Notes: generated from the letters alone by a model not told the origin. 64,000 bases of DNA from DATARH01 sp963778385 (GCA_963778385.1 CAVZUA010000033.1:62001-126000), one strand, 5' to 3'. Counted from the first letter of the stretch, positions 1-9,031 are shown. Numbers and translations: made by a program.

Positions 1-29
1 GTCGACGCGCGAGGATGCGGAGGCGAACG

Positions 30-1289
30 TCATGGCCGGCCCGCGTTCGCGAGCTGCTCGCCGATCGCCTGGTAGATGGCGAGCGACCGGAGCGGCACAT
101 GATCACCGATGCGGCCAATGATGACCCCGCTCGGTGTGTTGGTCTTGCGTTTCGCGCTGCCGCCGGTGCGGTGACGACGATCGATGCGGTACTGCTTTCG
201 GCCTTCGAGAATGGGATGCTCGGCGACGACGGTGCCGAGATCGAGGATGCGGATCAGATCGGGGAGCTGCTGGACCTCGACAACCCTGCGGGTGCGATCA
301 GGGACGCTGTAAAAGTTGCCGCCGATCGCGACGAAGCCGTCGTGGCTGACGCGGCGCTCCAACTTGAGCACTGCGTCAAAGCGATGTTCGGGCAGCGTCT
401 GCAGCTCGGGCTGCTCGGCAGCGAACGCCTCGGCGACAACCCGTTGGGTGGTGCCGTGAACGCGGATATTGGCGACGGTATCGAGCCAGCCAATGAGCTG
501 GGCGTTGAGATCGTCGAGATTGCGGAAGCTGCGGCCGAGAAAGAAGTCCTGGCGGATATAGCTGAACGGCCGCTCGACTTTCCCCTTGGTTTTCGCCCGA
601 TAGGGGCGGCAGGCACGCGGCTGAAAGCGGTAGTGCCGCGCCAGCGCGAGCAGCGATCGGTTGTAGGCGATGTGGCCCTGGTCGTCCTCGCCGGTCACCG
701 CCGTCTTCATGCGGTCGTAGAGGATCTCGATCGGCACGCCGCCGATCGCCTCGAAAGCCTGGATATGACAGCGCAGCAGCGTCTGCAAATCCTGGTGGAG
801 AACGTAGCGCGCGAACAGAAAGCGCGAGTGGCCGAGCACCAGGCTGAACAGCCAGACGACGCGGCTGGTGCCGGGGTCGTCGGTGAAGTTCACCACGAAG
901 CGCGCAAAATCGACCTGGGCCTGGAGGCCCGGCGGGGTCTCGAAGCGCACCTCGTAGGGCTTGGGTCCGTTCTCGGGCCGGATTGCAGCGAGGAAGCGCT
1001 TCACCGCGGTATAGGCGCCGGCGTAGCCGAGCTCGCGAACCTCCCGGGTCAGCCGAGCGGCACTCAGATCGGGGAAAGCGATCAGCCGCTCGCGCAGAAA
1101 TCCCATGAACGGGGCGAGCTTACTGGGCCGGCCCACCGAGCGCGGCCCGTAAGCCGGCGCCTCGATGCCGCGCTCGACATATTTGCGCACGGTCTTGGGG
1201 TCGCGCCCCGTCCGCCGCGCGATCGCCCTGACCGACAGCCCTTGTCGATGCAGTTCCAGGATCATCATCAGTTCTCCAAGTTGGACCAT
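30..1289 (-). CDS. istA: IS21-family transposase IstA
   Basis: This 419-residue protein is the DDE transposase of an IS21 element, which works with the ATPase IstB to insert the element. The N-terminus has a helix-turn-helix (LHRQGLSVRAIARRTGRDPK, about residues 14-33) for binding the terminal repeats. The catalytic core shows the acidic residues in QVDFARF, ILYDRMKTAV and TKGKVERPF, followed by the usual beta-barrel-like C-terminal part. The length is normal and the frame is open, so the gene looks intact. IstB, normally overlapping the 3' end, would begin at or beyond the left edge. A second, different IS21 lies at 29,835-32,155. Confidence 0.9.
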   Translation of the reverse strand: MVQLGELMMILELHRQGLSVRAIARRTGRDPKTVRKYVERGIEAPAYGPRSVGRPSKLAPFMGFLRERLIAFPDLSAARLTREVRELGYAGAYTAVKRFLAAIRPENGPKPYEVRFETPPGLQAQVDFARFVVNFTDDPGTSRVVWLFSLVLGHSRFLFARYVLHQDLQTLLRCHIQAFEAIGGVPIEILYDRMKTAVTGEDDQGHIAYNRSLLALARHYRFQPRACRPYRAKTKGKVERPFSYIRQDFFLGRSFRNLDDLNAQLIGWLDTVANIRVHGTTQRVVAEAFAAEQPELQTLPEHRFDAVLKLERRVSHDGFVAIGGNFYSVPDRTRRVVEVQQLPDLIRILDLGTVVAEHPILEGRKQYRIDRRHRTGGSAKRKTNTPSGVIIGRIGDHVPLRSLAIYQAIGEQLANAGRP

Positions 1290-1333
1290 CGGCGCCGCCT
1301 CCCCCGAGACGGGGATGGCACCGATGGCGGCTC

Positions 1334-1369
1334 AACCATTCAGCCGGGGCGCGCCCTGGCTGAATGGTT
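1334..1369. repeat. 12-bp inverted repeat upstream of istA
   Basis: AACCATTCAGCC (1334-1345) and GGCTGAATGGTT (1358-1369) are perfect complements around a 12-nt GC-rich loop. The site lies between the IS21 terminus and the istA start. It may be one of the multiple terminal repeats bound by IstA, or a hairpin limiting read-through transcription. Confidence 0.6.
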
Positions 1370-1739
1370 GGACAAATGCCAACTAGGGAATTTTCAAAGC
1401 CCACTTTCGGGGAGAATTGCAGGCCCGATGACAGGACTTGGCAACGGCGAACCGCGCCGTAAGGGGTCGACGGGATCGGATTGCCTTCTTGAAGGCGGGC
1501 CGGGAAGATTCCAGCACCGACGCAAGATCCGCGCGCCCGGTCCGGACTACACGCTATGGGTGATTCCGGATAAGCTTCCCGAACCCGGGAGGGAATCCAA
1601 TGGAAGAGCGACTCGCGGAGATCGTCGCGGCCTACGTGGGGCACAACACAATCGCGCCAGACCAGTTGCCCGCGTTGATCGTCTCGGTTAGGTAAAGCGA
1701 CCAACCGTCCGGTTAGCTATGAATGCCATTTCCCGAAGG

Positions 1740-2067
1740 TGACGTGCGCGCCAGCCGGCGAGCAGTGAGGCGGTGGCCAAATTGGACCAATCGGACCGTC
1801 AGAATGTCGCCTTCCTGAAGGGGCTGACCTACGTCCACGGCGAAGGATTTCAGGTGCAGTAGCGGATTTTGATGAAGTGCGTGCCGTGCTCGTCAAGGTC
1901 CACCTGATCGCGGGTGAGGATGCCGATACCAAGGCCGCGCGCAGAGACGGTCTGCTTCTCAATGACCGTGCCGGCGCAGGCGGCATAGACGGGCTGAACG
2001 CCAGCCTGTAGGTCAGCGCCGTTGTTGCCCGACATGCCGAAGTGCGAGTAGAGCTTGTCATTAGCCT
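1740..2067 (-). pseudogene. Broken M23-family metallopeptidase fragment
   Basis: The minus strand encodes a stretch typical of M23 (LytM-type) peptidoglycan endopeptidases: YSHFGMSGNNGADLQAG, then PVYAACAGTVIE and GLGIGIL. It runs into a stop just after FIKIRYCT. One frame over, the homology continues as HLKSFAVDVGQPLQEGDIL, the conserved His-Leu block of M23 enzymes, so a single missing C near 1853 explains the break. Further on, a third frame reads SPAGAHVTFG, resembling the final HxH metal site with one His lost. There is also a stop upstream of the fragment, so only a decayed core remains. The identification rests on motif recognition, without a database search. Confidence 0.6.
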
Positions 2068-2340
2068 ATCGGGGCAGGTCTGATTTTCCGCTCCGTCTAT
2101 GATGGTCTGATCCGCAGCGCCAAAATCTTTTGCGCAGCGTATGCTGTCGCTCCAATGCTGGTTGATGTGGAATGGGCGGACGGATAGTACAAATAAAGGC
2201 GATCCGCCATATTTGTAATTGCATCATATCATAATCACCACTTTACAAAGGAACGATGACAATTCTTCAACGTTACTGATTCTTAGGTGCATTTGTACGC
2301 ATGCCATTTGGCAACGAAACTGCGCCCGCGGAGAATTTCC

Positions 2341-2751
2341 ATGATTAATAAAGTATCGGCGATTGCGATCGGCGCAGTCGCTCTTTCTACGGTGCTGGGG
2401 TCAACGGCCGTGCGGGCGCAGGAAAGTTGCGCCTCGATGTACGGTCGCATGATGGGGATCTACCAGGCAGACCCCTATTCCCCGGCGTATACGCAAATGT
2501 TGCCGTACTACAACTCGCATTGTGCCTCGGGCGCATCGTACCAATCTCCGCAGCAGCAACCGTACCCCGCCCCGGCTTATTCCCAATACCAGCCAGCATA
2601 CCAGCAGGCGCCGTACGGTTACGGGCCGGCTCCGATTGATCCTGCCGCGGCCGTCGTTGGGGCAGCACTCGTGGGCGGAGCAATTGCCGCAGACAGCAAC
2701 TACTATCGTGGCCGCGATGTTTGGGGAGATCGTGGCGGCTGGCGTCGCTAA
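2341..2751 (+). CDS. Small secreted Pro/Tyr/Gln-rich protein of unknown function
   Basis: This 136-residue protein starts at 2341, where GGAG lies just upstream; an earlier in-frame start at 2287 would place extra residues before the signal peptide. Residues 1-24 form a classic signal peptide ending in AVRA-Q. The mature part has a Cys-containing segment (ESCASMYGRMMGIYQADPYS), then a low-complexity P/Y/Q/A region. A short hydrophobic Ala/Val/Gly stretch (AAAVVGAALVGGAIAA) comes next, before a Gly/Arg/Trp-rich tail. It is probably periplasmic or surface-associated. I do not recognise a family. Confidence 0.65.
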   Translation: MINKVSAIAIGAVALSTVLGSTAVRAQESCASMYGRMMGIYQADPYSPAYTQMLPYYNSHCASGASYQSPQQQPYPAPAYSQYQPAYQQAPYGYGPAPIDPAAAVVGAALVGGAIAADSNYYRGRDVWGDRGGWRR

Positions 2752-3245
2752 AACCTGCGTCTGACCTCATCGATTTGAGGCGATCGATGTTCGTTTCCGG
2801 ATGGACGTTATAAAAGTCAGCGAGGCTGCCTAGTTCCTTACCCTAAGGACGGATCGGGACGCGCCCTCGACGCGGCGGTGATCTAGACACCGAACAAACC
2901 CTTAGGGACGCCCCCGGCAGTGACCTTATCACTGCCGGGGGGCTTCCCCCATTCCAAATAGATATTAGATGAAGTTCAAAGCCGCCGCCCGATCGACAAG
3001 CTTACGCGACGAAGGAGACCGCGTTCCGACTGGACCAAATTAATTTGGCCCGGTGGCGTTTCTGTGTTCATACGCGCTCCCGATCGCAATGTGATCGAGC
3101 CTCGCGGCCCCGAGCAGGCCGAGATTGAGGGCGTCACGCGATACGTCCTGTGACTGGGTGCGTGCTCTGGCATAGATGTGGCGGTGCAGTGGCCGAAGCC
3201 GCCAGCCGGTGCCCTCATGCATGGACCCAAGGAGGATTTAGACAA
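2752..3245. other. Intergenic region with one strong hairpin
   Basis: I see no convincing gene in these roughly 490 bases. The notable structure is the hairpin at 2911-2941, and a strong Shine-Dalgarno run appears at the right edge for the gene at 3246. Confidence 0.5.
2911..2941. terminator. 13-bp perfect GC-rich hairpin
   Basis: CCCCCGGCAGTGA (2911-2923) and TCACTGCCGGGGG (2929-2941) are perfect complements around a 5-nt loop. It lies about 160 bases after the secreted-protein gene and is followed only by a weak pyrimidine run, GCTTCCCCC. It is therefore terminator-like but not a textbook rho-independent terminator. Confidence 0.5.
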
Positions 3246-3455
3246 ATGGCCACCAGAAACGCACTCAAGGCCAGTCAACGCGGGCTCAAACAGCCTGCCC
3301 GGTCAGCCCCGATCTTGCGCGTACGTCAGCCCGGCGACCCTGTGCGCTGGAAGGATCGGCGGGGCGTCTTCAAGCGCGATGTCGGCGACGGCGAGCATTC
3401 CGAAGTCGTAATCGCCGACCGGGTTTACAGGGTCATAACCAGCGAACTGGGTTAA
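3246..3455 (+). CDS. Conserved-looking small hypothetical protein
   Basis: This 69-residue protein has an excellent ribosome binding site, AAGGAGGA at 3230-3237, which fixes the ATG at 3246. It is basic in its first 25 residues, and its C-terminal half (RPGDPVRW-like RQPGDPVRWKDRRGVFKRD, then VVIADRVYRV) looks like a compact beta-rich fold. Its stop is about 20 bases before the preferred start of the next gene, so the two are probably co-transcribed. No function can be assigned. Confidence 0.7.
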   Translation: MATRNALKASQRGLKQPARSAPILRVRQPGDPVRWKDRRGVFKRDVGDGEHSEVVIADRVYRVITSELG

Positions 3456-3476
3456 TTCATGGAGTTCCACGATCAG

Positions 3477-3878
3477 ATGAGCGGATTTCGTCTCGCCAAC
3501 ATCGCCGATCGCCTGAGCGCGGCCGCGGAGGCGAGGAAAGCGCAGATCGAGCGTGCGGCCCAAGCCAGGAGCGAGGCAGATAGCCCCGAGGCGGTCGAGC
3601 GGCGTGCGGCTCGGCAAGCGATCAGGGTGGCGCGAGATGCCCGTGTCGCTGAGCGAAAGGCGACGAAGGCGGCTGCGGGAACTCGGCACGCTGCCGAGCG
3701 CCTTGCGGAGGAAATCGCCGCGGCCGCCGCACGCGAGATCGCTCTGAAGGCCGAGCAAGAGGCCCGCGAGACCGAACATGCCAATAGGATTGCAAGAGAA
3801 GCCGCAACTGAGGCGGCGGCGCAGGTTGCCCGCGACGCTCGCTACGCGGCCCGCAAGGCGCGAAAGCGAAAACGGTAA
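3477..3878 (+). CDS. Ala/Arg/Glu-rich coiled-coil protein, DUF6481-like
   Basis: The protein is almost entirely A, R, E and K with heptad-like spacing, predicting one long helix or coiled coil. It starts MSGFRLANIADRLSAAAEAR and ends ARDARYAARKARKRKR, a pattern I associate with the small alphaproteobacterial DUF6481 family. I prefer the start at 3477 because family members begin MSxF; an in-frame ATG at 3459 would add six residues and lacks a ribosome binding site. The function is unknown. The low-complexity composition means open frames also occur on the other strand. Confidence 0.65.
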   Translation: MSGFRLANIADRLSAAAEARKAQIERAAQARSEADSPEAVERRAARQAIRVARDARVAERKATKAAAGTRHAAERLAEEIAAAAAREIALKAEQEARETEHANRIAREAATEAAAQVARDARYAARKARKRKR

Positions 3879-4106
3879 GTAGGCCGCGCGGTGTTTCAGG
3901 CAGCGGCGGCATCTCGATAGCCGGTCGTGTTTTGCGTCACGCTCGGATCGAACTTCTCCAAGGCTGAGCGAAAGGCTGCTAATCCTTACTAAGCAGACCC
4001 TCGGCCGAACGCGCTACGTCGACGGCCATGCGCCGAAAGCGGCCGTCCAGCCGCGCCGGCCCGGTGCGTGGGCAGCCCATTGCGATAATCGCAGGGACTT
4101 GTTGAC

Positions 4107-4250
4107 GCGATCTTTGACAACGTCCCGGCCCTGTGGAGCTGGGTCGGCGCGGCGGTCGCCATCGCTTGGGAGCGCTACATCGCACAGCGCCGGCTGCCGG
4201 CGGCCCGCCGCCTCTCGGCTGACCCCAAGCCGGAGTGGTGCGCGGCATTG
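4107..4250 (+). pseudogene. Possible C-terminal remnant of an EamA/DMT-type transporter
   Basis: The plus strand reads VDAIFDNVPALWSWVGAAVA followed by IAWERYIAQR. This resembles the last transmembrane helix of EamA drug/metabolite transporters, which typically read FGEvPdlWtWiGaalI and end with a basic tail. An in-frame stop lies just upstream and nothing recognisable precedes it, so at most the last 50 residues survive. It ends head-on against the TPR gene stop. The assignment is tentative. Confidence 0.35.
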
Positions 4251-4257
4251 CAGTCTG

Positions 4258-5916
4258 TCAGTTCGACAGGAAGCTTTTGGCCTCCGCCAGTTCCGGCCGA
4301 TCGGTGTCCGCGAGGGCGCTCAGGCTCACCAGCTTCTTGTAGGTCTCACGCGAAGTTTCCAGGTCGCCGGCCGCTTTCGCCGCGCGGGCTTTGCCCAGGA
4401 GGCTGCGGAAGCGGTTCGGCTCGCTCTTCAGCGAGTCCACGTAGGCCTGCAAGGCCGCCGGGTCTTTGGTGTCGAGCAGCAAGTCGGCGAGCAACTCGCG
4501 AGCCGGCAGTACCGGTGCTGGGGTCGCGGGGTGCTTGTCCATTCCGGCGTCGAGATCGGCCGCCTGACGCCCCAGCTCGATTGCTTTCTTGTCTTCCTTG
4601 CGGGCATGGGCGAGCACGGCTGCCGCCTGGAGACGCTGTACCTCGACCTGATTGGCCCAGTACGTATCCTTCGCGTCGTTCAGCTTGTCGCGCAATGCCT
4701 GCAGTTTGCCGATCTCAGCGTCTGCGGCGGCGAGGTCGCCGGTGTGCGCGGCGCCGAGAGCGCGGGCGAATGAGATCATTGCCTCGGCCCACGGGAATTT
4801 ATCGAGCGGGAAGCCGACCGCCGGCGTCTCGAGCGCGGCAGCCATCTTCCAGTCGTTGCGCTCGACCGCGTAGCGCACGGGGATCGCCGCCACCGCATAG
4901 GCGGTCGGCAGATTGGCGCCAGCACTCTTGGTGTAGGCGAGGAGCTCATCGCGCACTTGCTTCGCCTTGCCGTCCTGTGCGGTCTGCAGGTAGGCGTACT
5001 CCATGTAGTCCATCGTGTGGACGGTCTCGCCATCGTAGCCGCCCTCGCCGATCGTCTTCTTAATGTACGCGATTGCCGCGTCGTGCCCCGCCTTATTGGA
5101 CTCGATCGACTGTTGCCACAGGCCGAGCCGGGTAAAGATGTGCGACGGCATGTGCAGCGCATGCGGCACCGCCGGAGCGATCTTGGCGTAGCACATCGCC
5201 GCCGGCAGCCCGAGTTCGGCAAGCTGTTGCGTGTCGTCGCTATGGATCAAGTAGTGTACGACGCCGGGGTGGTTCGGCTGGGCTTGCCATACTTGTTCCA
5301 GGATCTCGGCCGCCTTCTTCTTGTTTGCGAAGCTCTTGTCGGTCGGCGCCTGGGTCGCGTTTAGCGCCAGCGCATAGAAGACGCCGGCCTCCTGATCGTC
5401 GGGAAAGCGGGCGTGAACCTGCTCGATCGCCTTCTCGTAGGCGATCGCGCGGGTCTTGTGGTCGACCTTGTCGTAATCCTTGTAGAAGAGGGCGATTGCC
5501 GCGATGTAGGCCTTCTCGCGCTCGGTCGTCGGCCCGGCAACAGCGTTGGCCTTCTCGACCGCTTCGGTGCCGGCCTTCAAAGCCGCCTCACTCGGCGGGT
5601 ACCACAGCGGATACCAGTGGCTCATCGCGACGCCCCAATAGGCCATCGCGCAGCTGGGCTCCGCCTTGGCAATGTCGCCAAAACTTTTCAACGCCTCTGG
5701 ATACCAGAAGGAGTGCAGCATCCAGGCCGCGTGGTTGAACGCCTTCTGCGCTGCGGGGCCGCACGAGATCGGGAACTTGACCTCCTCAATCACCGAGCCC
5801 TCCCCGGCACCGGGAGGCGCGGCCGGGGTCGTTCGTTCAGCGCGCGCCGATGACCACGGCGGAAGCGCGAGAAGGGCTGTGGAGATGAGAAGTATCGCGA
5901 AGCGGCTCGCTAACAT
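4258..5916 (-). CDS. Large secreted tetratricopeptide-repeat protein
   Basis: I place the start at 5916 because GGGAG lies 7-8 bases upstream and the encoded N-terminus is a clean signal peptide (FAILLISTALLALPPW, cleavage after ARA). The open frame itself extends to 6273 but that extension has no such features. The 552-residue product holds many degenerate TPR helices. Examples are AFNHAAWMLHSFWYPEALKS near residue 65 and repeated A-rich helical pairs towards the C-terminus. Two His-rich stretches, GVVHYLIHSDD and HALHMPSHIFTRLG, are typical of this family of exported TPR proteins. It probably acts in the periplasm as a protein-binding scaffold; no enzyme domain is visible. Confidence 0.8.
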   Translation of the reverse strand: MLASRFAILLISTALLALPPWSSARAERTTPAAPPGAGEGSVIEEVKFPISCGPAAQKAFNHAAWMLHSFWYPEALKSFGDIAKAEPSCAMAYWGVAMSHWYPLWYPPSEAALKAGTEAVEKANAVAGPTTEREKAYIAAIALFYKDYDKVDHKTRAIAYEKAIEQVHARFPDDQEAGVFYALALNATQAPTDKSFANKKKAAEILEQVWQAQPNHPGVVHYLIHSDDTQQLAELGLPAAMCYAKIAPAVPHALHMPSHIFTRLGLWQQSIESNKAGHDAAIAYIKKTIGEGGYDGETVHTMDYMEYAYLQTAQDGKAKQVRDELLAYTKSAGANLPTAYAVAAIPVRYAVERNDWKMAAALETPAVGFPLDKFPWAEAMISFARALGAAHTGDLAAADAEIGKLQALRDKLNDAKDTYWANQVEVQRLQAAAVLAHARKEDKKAIELGRQAADLDAGMDKHPATPAPVLPARELLADLLLDTKDPAALQAYVDSLKSEPNRFRSLLGKARAAKAAGDLETSRETYKKLVSLSALADTDRPELAEAKSFLSN

Positions 5917-6297
5917 TGCGCTCTCCCGCGATGTCGGTGCGACATTCTGTACCGCCGCGCCCGGATTGACCATCGTCAACCGCTTTGCCGCGCTGCGATC
6001 AGCCCGGCCCGATGGTCGCCGACCTCGCCTTGCCTTCGCATCACCCTCTGTTTTGAGGACTGTCGTGCAGGCGTGGCGGTCTTGCTCCAGAACCCGCTCG
6101 CCGCGCGGCTCGCGAGCCGGGTGCCAAAGCCTCTTAAGGGGCATGGAACGAACCCGCTCTCGCGGGATTTTCGCCTGTCGTGGTCGGTGTGTTTTTGGGC
6201 GGTGGTAGTGAGTGGATAAGCGGTAAGGGGTGACGATCGTGGCACCCGATCCCGAGCATTGAAGGTCTAGCAACCTTCAGCTCGAGAGGAACCCCCG
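5917..6297. other. Intergenic region containing the left flank of the IS91-type element
   Basis: No gene is convincing here. A short stem CCCGC-TCTC-GCGGG sits at 6153-6166 followed by ATTTTCGCC, which could belong to a terminus of the IS91-type element or be a weak terminator. GAGAGGAA at 6281-6288 is a possible ribosome binding site for the recombinase gene. Confidence 0.4.
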
Positions 6298-7203
6298 ATG
6301 ACCTCCCATTCCGCCCGGCCGGTCAGCGCGCTGCGTGCACGTATGATCGAAGACATGACGGTGCGCGGCTTCACCGAGGAGACGCGCAACAACTACATTC
6401 GCGAGGTGCGGGCGTTGGCGGCCTTCATCCGCCGGCCTCCCGATACGGCGACGGCGGAGGATTTGCGCCGCTTCCAGCTGCAACAGACGCAGAGCGGCAT
6501 GCAGCCGCCGAGCATCAACAGTGCGGTCTCCGCCTTGCGCTTCTTCTTCACGGTGACGCTCGACCGGCCGGAGCTTGCCCGGCGGCTCACGGTGGTGCGC
6601 CAGTCGCGCCGGCTGCCGGCGGTGCTGAGCGTGGAGGAGATTGCGCTTCTGCTCCAGGCGGCGCCGGGGCCCAAGTACAAGGCGGCATTCGCCACCGCCT
6701 ACGGCGCTGGGCTGCGCGTCTCCGAGGTGGTCGCGCTCAAGGTCGGCGATATCAACTCCGAGCGCATGCTGTTGCGGGTCGAGCAGGGCAAAGGACGCAA
6801 AGACCGCGACGCCATGCTGTCGCCGCAGCTGCTTGAGCTGCTACGCGACTGGTGGGTGGAGGGCCGGCGCCGCGGCGTGTTGCTGCCGCGCGGCTGGCTG
6901 TTCCCGGGTCGCAACCCGATCGAGCCGCTCTCGACCCGTCAGCTCAACCGCGCCGTCCACGCCGCAGCCGATGCCGCCGGGATCAAGAAGCGAGTATCGC
7001 CGCATACGCTGCGGCACAGCTTCGCCACACACCTGCTGGAACAGGATACCGATATCCGTGTCATCCAGGTGCTGCTCGGCCATGCCAAGCTCGACACCAC
7101 GGCCCGTTACACCCGTGTCGCCAACACCACGATCCGCAACGTGACCAGCCCGCTCGACCGGCTCGCGCCACGATCTGAGGGCAGGCCAAGACCCGGAGCT
7201 TAG
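6298..7203 (+). CDS. Tyrosine recombinase/integrase of the IS91-type element
   Basis: This 301-residue protein has a SAM-like core-binding N-terminus (VRGFTEETRNNYIREVRAL) and a C-terminal catalytic domain. The catalytic residues are visible: Arg in YGAGLRVSEVVALKVGD, Lys in GKGRKDRD, His-x-x-Arg in SPHTLRHSFATHLLE, and the nucleophile Tyr in LDTTARYTRV. It is XerC/D-like in size. Its position immediately before an HUH transposase points to an accessory role in IS91-element movement rather than chromosome-dimer resolution. Confidence 0.88.
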   Translation: MTSHSARPVSALRARMIEDMTVRGFTEETRNNYIREVRALAAFIRRPPDTATAEDLRRFQLQQTQSGMQPPSINSAVSALRFFFTVTLDRPELARRLTVVRQSRRLPAVLSVEEIALLLQAAPGPKYKAAFATAYGAGLRVSEVVALKVGDINSERMLLRVEQGKGRKDRDAMLSPQLLELLRDWWVEGRRRGVLLPRGWLFPGRNPIEPLSTRQLNRAVHAAADAAGIKKRVSPHTLRHSFATHLLEQDTDIRVIQVLLGHAKLDTTARYTRVANTTIRNVTSPLDRLAPRSEGRPRPGA

Positions 7204-7213
7204 CCCGGCGGCG

Positions 7214-8434
7214 GTGAGCCGCCCGAGGCTGGAGGTCGCAGACGTCTTTCATCGCTACGGAGCTGGCTGGCGCCGCGCCAATGCCGGGCATCTCAGCCTC
7301 GGCCAGCTCCAGGTGATGTCGGCCGTCGAGAGCTGCCGCTCGGCCGCCCTCGGCGGGCACGTCGAGCGCTGCGAAGATTGCGGCCACAGCCGGATCGCTT
7401 ACAACTCGTGCCGCAACCGCCATTGCCCCAAGTGCCAGGGCGCGGCGGCACGGGACTGGCTTGCCGCGCGCGAGGCCGATCTGCTGCCGGTCGGTTACTT
7501 CCACCTGGTCTTCACCCTCCCGGCCGAGATCGCCCCGATCGCCTACCAGAACAAGGCGGTGGTCTATGACCTGCTGTTCCGCACCGCAGCGGAGACGCTG
7601 CTCACCATTGCCGCCGATCCCCGACACCTCGGGGCCCGCATCGGCGCCACCGCCGTGCTTCATAGCTGGGGCTCGGCAATGACCCACCATCCGCATGTCC
7701 ACATGATCGTGCCGGGCGGCGGAATATCGCTCGATGGCACGCGGTGGGTGTCCTGTCGACCCGGCTTCCTGCTGCCGGTGCGGGTGCTCTCCCGCCTGTT
7801 CCGGCGGCTCTTTCTGGCCGGCCTCGCCGACGCCCACGCGGCGGGCCGGCTGGCATTCTTCGGCGAGGTCGAGGGCCTGCGCGACCGGACGGCCTTCGAC
7901 GCCCATCTCGCGCCGCTGCAACGCAAGGACTGGTTCGTCTATGCCAAACCGCGCTTCGCCGGGCCCGAGGCGGTGCTCGCCTATCTCGCCCGCTACATCC
8001 ACCGTGTCGCCATCTCGAACAGCCGGCTAATCGGCCTCGACGAGCGCGGCGTGACCTTCCGCTACAAGGACTACCGCCGCAACGGGCAGGCGCGATATCG
8101 CACGATGACGCTGGCGCCCCACGAGTTCATCAGGCGCTTTCTGCTCCACGTCCTGCCCAAAGGGTTCCATCGCATCCGTCACTACGGGCTGCTCGCCAGC
8201 GCCGGCTGCAAGGCCAATATCGCGCGCGCCATCGAGCTGATCGCCGCTCCGGCCCCGCCGAAAGAGACGCCGGCAGAGCACGACAATGCCAGCACCACAG
8301 GCATTGGCGCCGACCATCGCCCGCCATGCCCCTGCTGTGGTGGCCGGATGATTATCATCGAGACCTTCGAGCGATGCGGCGCACCCCGAGCCCCGCCATC
8401 ATCCGACGCCGGGGTCAGGAGCGCGACGCCATGA
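7214..8434 (+). CDS. IS91-family HUH transposase
   Basis: This 406-residue protein starts with a zinc-binding domain (CEDCG, then CRNRHCPKCQ at about residues 56-75). The HUH motif HPHVHMIVPGGG follows near residue 160, then the paired tyrosines in LAYLARYIHRV, which attack single-stranded DNA during rolling-circle transposition. A second Cys pair, PCPCCGGRM, occurs near the C-terminus. It begins with a GTG 10 bases after the recombinase stop, so the genes are translationally close. All key residues are present, so the element may be functional. Confidence 0.9.
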   Translation: MSRPRLEVADVFHRYGAGWRRANAGHLSLGQLQVMSAVESCRSAALGGHVERCEDCGHSRIAYNSCRNRHCPKCQGAAARDWLAAREADLLPVGYFHLVFTLPAEIAPIAYQNKAVVYDLLFRTAAETLLTIAADPRHLGARIGATAVLHSWGSAMTHHPHVHMIVPGGGISLDGTRWVSCRPGFLLPVRVLSRLFRRLFLAGLADAHAAGRLAFFGEVEGLRDRTAFDAHLAPLQRKDWFVYAKPRFAGPEAVLAYLARYIHRVAISNSRLIGLDERGVTFRYKDYRRNGQARYRTMTLAPHEFIRRFLLHVLPKGFHRIRHYGLLASAGCKANIARAIELIAAPAPPKETPAEHDNASTTGIGADHRPPCPCCGGRMIIIETFERCGAPRAPPSSDAGVRSATP

Positions 8435-9031
8435 CCACCGTCACCACCTCGCCGCAGCACCATCTGCCCGCTGGAGAAACTTGCTTCCGGCACCGCACTA
8501 CTGTCGCCCCAGTGCTTCCAAACGCCGATCGCATCCCGCCGAGCATTCTAAAATCACCGCGACAATGGCAGCAGCGGCGAAGAGTTCTCGACCCCGATCG
8601 TCGATCCGCCGTCGAATGCGCCGGCCCGCGCTGCCCGCGCCGCGGTCGCTGCCCGATAAAATCCCCATAGACCCCAAGCCGCCCACCAAGCCCCCGCGGG
8701 TTCCTTCCCTGAAGGCTTTCGGACACCGGCCCTCAGCACCGGCGGATAGATCATCAACGGGCCGGTATCCGAAACCCTGCACACGAGCAGCGGTGCCCCC
8801 GGTTAGGACGGATTGTCCAGTTTCGGTTCAGCCAGCGGACTCGCCCGACGGCACGGCGGATGTCGCCAAGGCGCCGAAAGCAGCCGTCCGTGGCAGCGGT
8901 GAGATCGAGAGCGTGAGGCGCACCGATCAGCAGGAGGCGCAGGTCGTTCGCTGCCCGACTGTGGCAATCGGGCAGCGAGGCAAGTCATAAAGCGAGACGG
9001 CGGACGTCGGTGGATGTCCGGAAACCGATTG
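8435..9031. other. Non-coding tail of the IS91-type element and intergenic DNA
   Basis: No gene is supported in these roughly 600 bases. Open frames here are GC-driven and lack recognisable protein features. The segment around 8690-8790 has several short complementary runs and may be the element's replication origin end. Confidence 0.4.

Larger units (their letters stand above)
1..1425 (-). mobile_element. IS21-family element, right part; continues beyond the left window edge
   Basis: The istA gene reads leftward, and its upstream end is followed by a terminal-type region near 1380-1425 that ends in a run reading CTCCCCGAAAGTGGG on the minus strand. The partner gene istB should lie beyond position 1. 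The exact outer end is not proven because the opposite terminus is outside the window. Confidence 0.6.
6150..8790 (+). mobile_element. IS91-type rolling-circle element with its own tyrosine recombinase (ends approximate)
   Basis: A tyrosine recombinase gene and an HUH transposase gene are adjacent, 10 bp apart, in one orientation, the standard layout of IS91 relatives found in proteobacteria. These elements lack terminal inverted repeats and target duplications, so I could not fix the ends. The non-coding tail at about 8690-8785 contains several short hairpin-forming runs and is the likely origin end. Confidence 0.55.

Noticed and set aside
15..1691. A 558-codon plus-strand frame at the left edge
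   Set aside because: It is antisense to istA; the DDE motifs are on the minus strand.
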